Shown one piece after another: positions 60,101 to 64,000 of a stretch of DNA of 64,000 bases. The number at the start of each line of letters is the position of its first letter. The stretch's first letter is position 1. This stretch comes from Styela clava. Lineage: Eukaryota > Chordata > Ascidiacea > Stolidobranchia > Styelidae. The DNA is taken from assembly GCF_964204865.1 (NCBI RefSeq), contig NC_135255.1, forward strand, positions 21,977,135 through 22,041,134. The letters are read 5' to 3'. Position numbers and translations under genes: made by a program. Below the pieces are notes generated by a model. That model searched no databases and had not been told where the DNA came from. It saw only the letters and a program-made list of their open reading frames with translations.

Positions 60101-63095
60101 TAATTACGACTTTACGTAATTCGTAACTTCCCTTCCGTAACTCGAAATAATTCCGTAATTCCGTAAATCTGTAAATTACGTGCAAGCCTACTCCCGTAGT
60201 ATGTGAACCAAGATGGCGGACATCGGAACACAGTATGTATATCAGGTTTGGGTTGGGCCATAATTTCAGGTACAAATACTACAGGAGTCACTTGGCTGGT
60301 CCCCGAACTCGTAATCGAACTAAAACAAGGATAATTGAAATAAAATTATGGCCTAACCCTAACCTGATACACAGTATGTTCAGGTGTCCGCCATCTTGTT
60401 GCACATACTACGGAGCAGCGCCAATTTTAATTTTTGCAATTCACATTTTAAATCTCAAATTTTGTTTGAACTAAATTTTTAATACATCTGTACTTGATAT
60501 TACTTAGCTGGGGCCTCAGTCAATCCTTATAACAATAGTGCATATTTTAGAATATCTAATCAGAAAACTTACTTATCTGGACCTCCAAGTTCGTTAGTCT
60601 TATGAGGAATTTCATCATTCCATATTATTTTTCCTCTGCTGCTTCCAATTATCTGAATCTTGAAGAGCAATCCTGCATTGAGTGCTTTCTGGAGCAAGTC
60701 ATTAAGGTATCGGTTCGAAGGCAAATATTCAGTGAACTTCTTTGCCTCATATGAAACACCCTGCAAAAATAAACATCTCTAAGTTATTCAACTTCCATCT
60801 CTGATAATTATTTAAAACTGATATAAACACCAGGTCATATGTTGAGCTTTAAACTGAAATCTCTGCAACTCAGGATCGTTTCGAATAAAAATGATGATTC
60901 CTTAGAAGCAGACAGTTGCAAAATCATTCTTTTTATAGGATGTTATCAAATACTCACTCTGAACAAGGCGAAAAACAAGCTAAGGCCTAAAGCAGGGGTC
61001 GGCAACCTACAACCCGCGGGCCAAATTATCGGCCGGACACTTCACTGAATTATAGTAAAAAACCAGCTGATTTGATGATTATATTCTTTATGTCACAAAT
61101 TTAATGTGATACACGTGTAGACTTAAGTATATAATTCACAATTACTCGTTAAATGAGCCTATAATTTATATATAATTGGACAAATGACAACAAAATGCAG
61201 AAAAGTTGATCCTAAGTGCAAAGTGTTCAATGGCGCAGAATATATTCAAATGGAATTTTTTATAGATGCAATGCAATGAGGAAATAAACCTATATTTTAT
61301 TCGTGACAAGTATCACTGCTTGATTTTTATTGTAAGAAGTATCATCCGTTCGGTTTTCAACTTTCTAAAAATATGTGTGGCCCGCCAATGACTTGCAACC
61401 CTTAATTTTGGCCCGCAAGTGACAAAAGGTTGCCGACCCCTGGCCTAAAGCAATATCCAAATTAACAATTGGAATCTATTTCGCTAAACATTGCCTATCA
61501 AAAAATTTGATTTCCAGTTGAGAAGGGCACACATTGGAACCAAAAATATTTTACATTTTATATTTTTTTTCCGGTGCAAACAAGAAAAAAACCTCAGAAA
61601 ACATAGAATCAGTGGCACCTTGTTCAGAGTTGCCTTCACATAATTTATTAAAACAAGTTTTAATTTTTCAAGAAAGAAATCAAACATAATATATCTATTA
61701 TTGGGAGCAGAGTTAGAATTTGATGACACTAACATATTACTGATACACAAAAAATCCACTGATATGTAAGAGGTGATTTAGGAAAAAACAAAGGACCAAC
61801 ATTTTTTCAGGCTGAGCATTGCTTGCCAATTTATATACATCGTTGGTGAGATCGTCGATTTGGGATTTGAAGATTAATGTTAGGAGAAGTAGCCAAACTA
61901 CGTTGGCATCACAGGTTAAAAATCTCGGATTCAAGCACATTACTCAGTGCATAATGAAATAGGTAGGAGTGTAAGATAAATTAGGTGACAATGCAACCAG
62001 GAAGAATTCAGTTCTACAATAAATAGTAGTGCCTTGCGTATCAGTGGCCGCTCATACATAGCCTTGTTTGAAATAAAAGACATGACAAACGTTTCATAGA
62101 AAAAATTCATATGGTAAGTTTGTCATTTTAGGCGTTTGGAATTCTTAAATAATATTTTTTTCCAATATTAAATATATTTTAAATTGGGTCATGTCCAACA
62201 AGAGTCTGTGAAAATCAATTACATATGTACAATTACATATGTGGATATTTAATTCAGTAATGCAGAATAACTGATATAAACACTGCTTGGATTGATTTTT
62301 GCAATTGGCAATGTCAGATTTCAAAGGAAATCATACGGTTTTCTTCAATAATCAAATGCTTCAAAAGACAAATTTTGAAATGAAAACCTCAAATCAAGAA
62401 TTTGCTCTATGTAATATAAAAAATTGTGAATATATTCATTTATTTTGGACATCAGCACTGGTAGAGGTAAATTCTGCAAGGGGCCATTAAACCAAGATAA
62501 AAAACTGCTTTCTGGAAACATCGGAAAAAATTTCTAGAACATCTAAGCACTAAGGTGTTGTGGTGGCCTTGTGGTTATAGCATTGGACTTAGCTATGTTG
62601 GATCATAATTTGAAGGTCCCAAGTTCAAGTCCCATGCCCACTGCCTTATCCAGGATGTAATAACTTGAGTAGGCAATTCCGAAATGAAAAATTATAGTCC
62701 ACAAATAGCAGCTTCTTATGCATTAGCGGTTACTTATACAGGGCCCTGTTTAAAGTGAACAATGTAATAACGAAAAGTGTAATTAGGATTCAATTGCTAT
62801 TTGGGGGCAGGAAAATTGTATTTGGAAGATTCAATGTTAAACATAGAATCAATATATATTAATACAACAAGAATCCTGGTTCCAGTAAATACATAATTTA
62901 ATATTCAACCAACTGAATTCATTACATGACTCACATTCAGACTTCCAGCAGGGAATGAGTAGGTGAGGACATAAGTGCCCGTAAAATATCCTGGCAGTGG
63001 TTCCTTCAACCTTTCCACTGACATTCTTCCATCAGGTGGTTGTTGGTTGATGATTCTTAGACCAGATGAAGTAGCTTGACTTGAAGACTGAGATT
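57053..63095 (-). CDS. Copy E: DTC exons 2-4; exon 1 not in the window
   Basis: Exons 63095..62935, 60760..60573 and 57137..57053 have consensus splice sites, the same phases as B and C, and an open frame to a TAA at 57053-57055. They encode the complete DTC-like domain: NQQPPDGRM, PLPGYFTGTYVLTYSFPAG, GVSYEAKKFTEYLPSNRY, AGLLFKIQII, IIWNDEIPHKT, NGYPDDDHERKL and a helix ending NAAGIEY. YVLTYSFPAG is the closest of the copies to Deltex consensus. Exon 1 would be expected about 0.6-0.8 kb to the right, but 63641-64000 is unrelated sequence; it may lie beyond the window or be lost. Intron 3 contains a foldback MITE split by a hAT; intron 2 contains a second hAT. Confidence 0.75.
57336..57575 (+). 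repeat. tRNA-derived SINE, intron-3/3' side of E
   Basis: Counterpart of 10580-10825 with GATGGCACAATGGTTGAAG head, TTTGGTTCAAATCC B box-like segment and a partly deleted tail. Confidence 0.6.
58332..60190. mobile_element. hAT element (1859 bp) inside the foldback MITE of E
   Basis: The ends TAGGCTTGCACGTAATT and AATTACGTGCAAGCCTA are inverted repeats, flanked by a perfect 8-bp duplication CTCCCGTA (58324-58331 and 60191-60198). CCGTAATT motifs cluster inside both ends. Short frames inside (for example 59150-59332) do not show a transposase signature. A second hAT-type end is nested at 59613. Confidence 0.9.
59613..59978 (+). repeat. Nested hAT-type relic with a 129-bp tandem duplication
   Basis: A CAGTGGTTCCCAACCGCCGG start, typical of a hAT end, is followed by two nearly identical 129-bp units (59663-59791 and 59792-59920). 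As 129 is a multiple of three, the plus frame repeats about 43 residues (FYRIAGNPVILLFL...). No matching right end is seen, so it is a one-ended remnant. Confidence 0.65.
60573..60760 (-). CDS. Copy E exon 3: central DTC segment
   Basis: 188 bp, same length as D, with TTTTGCAG|GGTG and GATAA|GTAAGT. It encodes SYEAKKFTEYLPSNRYLNDL and IIWNDEIPHKTNELGGPD. Confidence 0.8.
60993..61442. mobile_element. hAT MITE (450 bp) in intron 2 of E
   Basis: The ends CAGGGGTCGGCAACC and GGTTGCCGACCCCTG are perfect inverted repeats, with inner GGCCCGC/GCGGGCC motifs. The flanks GCCTAAAG (60985-60992 and 61443-61450) are a perfect 8-bp duplication. The end sequence is of a hAT type widespread in animals. Absent from sister units. 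Confidence 0.95.
62553..62765 (+). repeat. tRNA-derived SINE, intron 2 of E
   Basis: Counterpart of 14455-14655; here the B box-like part reads CCCAAGTTCAAGTCCCA, the best-preserved version in the window. Confidence 0.65.
62935..63095 (-). CDS. Copy E exon 2: start of the DTC domain
   Basis: 161 bp, one codon shorter than B, from CTACAG|AATC to AAT|GTGAGT. The length difference falls in the loop between LPGY and YSFPAG, where every copy differs. Confidence 0.75.
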
Positions 63096-63309
63096 CTGTA
63101 GATTGAAAATTATTTTAGTGAAAGATGATCATAAGACATGATTCTGATTACGCTTAGAATAAAACGATAGGGCATTTTGTGATATTATATATATAAGCCC
63201 TTATGAAATCTTATAAGCCCTCACGGCAGTGCTAGTCTCAAATCGTGTAATTATTTTTACTAATGCTTTTGCATATGAGTAATATTGAATATTTTGTCAG
63301 AATCTACTA

Positions 63310-63440
63310 TTATCTGTAAGTAACGACATTGCCTGCCCAATCTGTTACACCCTGGGTGGCGCCGTAGGATTTGAACCAGGGAGGTGTAATCTGAAATGGC
63401 AAAGGCTAAGCCCAATGCTTCAACCACTGCGTCATCACCA
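63310..63440 (-). repeat. Reverse tRNA-derived SINE, intron 1 of E
   Basis: On the minus strand GGTGATGACGCAGTGGTTGA (A box-like) and CCCTGGTTCAAATCC (B box-like), followed by GTAACAGATTGGGCAGGC. It is at the same place as 30686-30920 in C and shorter at its tail. Confidence 0.7.
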
Positions 63441-63640
63441 ACTTGGTATTGGTTCATTTGGTTTTAACCCGTTACTTTTAAATCATAAATACCAGAAACT
63501 CGATTGGAGTTGAGGTGACCAATATCCTAATTATGTTAAATATCAAACCAGTATTTATATTGTCTATGGATTAACACTAATTTCAATTAGTCTACATATA
63601 TTCTAAATTAGAATAAATTCTAAAAAAATTAATAAGAATG

Positions 63641-64000
63641 ACATATTTCATATTTCAGTTGTCCGGACACTTGTGCGATACCCATACCGTCTGATCGTAC
63701 TACCCAGCATACAGTCACTCATGAAACGAGTGGTTGATACGGATAGTCTGGTAGAATATGGTGAATCGAGGGATGGATTGAAATAAATGGTTGAGCACGC
63801 GCGATTTATCATTCGTCTGGATCGGTACGTTAGGGCTGTACGGTATGCCATACCGTATGCACTACCGACATGCACGTTCCATTGTAATCAGGTCTAACCA
63901 TAATCGCCTTCCAGCCTCGTGGTTGTACGATCAGACAGTAGTGGCTAGAGCCAACGGACGAGTTTATCTAGGCTACTTTATGCACACAGTCCTTTTCTAT
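63641..64000. other. Unique sequence replacing the expected exon 1 region of E
   Basis: Homology to intron 1 of C fades at about 63575. The following sequence (TGTCCGGACACTTGTGCGAT...) matches no other part of the window and has no recognised frame. It may be the edge of a large insertion in intron 1 of E. Confidence 0.4.

Larger units (their letters stand above)
58324..60415. mobile_element. Foldback MITE of E, split by a hAT
   Basis: The first 8 bp of the foldback element (CTCCCGTA, 58324-58331) are followed by the hAT at 58332-60190. The element then resumes at 60191 and ends ACTACGGAG at 60415. Removing the hAT and one CTCCCGTA restores the same element as 27765-27990 and 44512-44728. 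Confidence 0.8.

Overview
This is eukaryotic, almost certainly metazoan, DNA. It is AT-rich and intron-bearing, full of tRNA-derived SINEs, hAT-type and other DNA transposons, short foldback elements and LINE-tail fragments. Some compact invertebrate genomes, such as tunicates, look like this, but the sequence does not prove the lineage. There are no operons, rRNA genes, convincing tRNA genes, CRISPR arrays or prokaryotic signals.

The window is a tandem array of one diverged unit of about 15-16.6 kb. Each unit carries the same gene on the minus strand. Start codons lie at 335 (copy A), 16943 (B), 32551 (C) and 47420 (D, damaged). A fifth set of 3' exons (copy E, 57053-63095) has its exon 1 missing from the window. 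Copies B and C are complete four-exon genes whose splice phases all agree: B = 16943..15590, 14990..14827, 11918..11734, 10115..10034 (594 aa); C = 32551..31195, 30392..30229, 28332..28148, 25999..25918 (595 aa).

The encoded protein is the main discovery. Exon 1 alone looks like an ordinary BTB-BACK (Kelch-like) protein. The small downstream exons, easily missed as intron noise, encode a Deltex C-terminal (DTC)-like domain. The full architecture is BTB - BACK - second BACK-like repeat - Ser/Thr-rich linker - DTC, with no RING and no Kelch repeats. The His and Glu reported as catalytic in Deltex ligases appear replaced (HGYPD reads NGYPD in all four copies). The BTB half is nearly invariant between copies while the DTC half varies at discrete loops. 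I infer a Cullin-3-type adaptor carrying a degenerate Deltex fold as its recognition module, expanded in tandem and diversifying.

Layout. 1-335: 5' part of copy A exon 1. 336-10033: shared 5' flank, a TA-flanked MITE, an A-only insertion (2581-3690), a hAT relic, a hAT MITE and spacer. 10034-16943: gene B, with a 1-kb hAT in intron 2. 16944-25917: flank and spacer closely matching the A flank. 25918-32551: gene C. 32552-42929: the same flank with C-only insertions (Mutator-like MITE, 1-kb TIR element, LINE tail). 42930-47420: copy D, with most of exon 1 deleted but DTC exons open. 47421-49010: D flank, lacking the TA MITE. 49011-55620: 6.6 kb not shared with other units, containing a 3-kb long-TIR element. 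55621-63640: E spacer and E exons 4-2 with two hAT insertions. 63641-64000: unique sequence where exon 1 of E would be expected.

Many insertions have readable target-site duplications, and several have an empty site in a sister unit, so the order of duplication and transposition can be partly read from this window.
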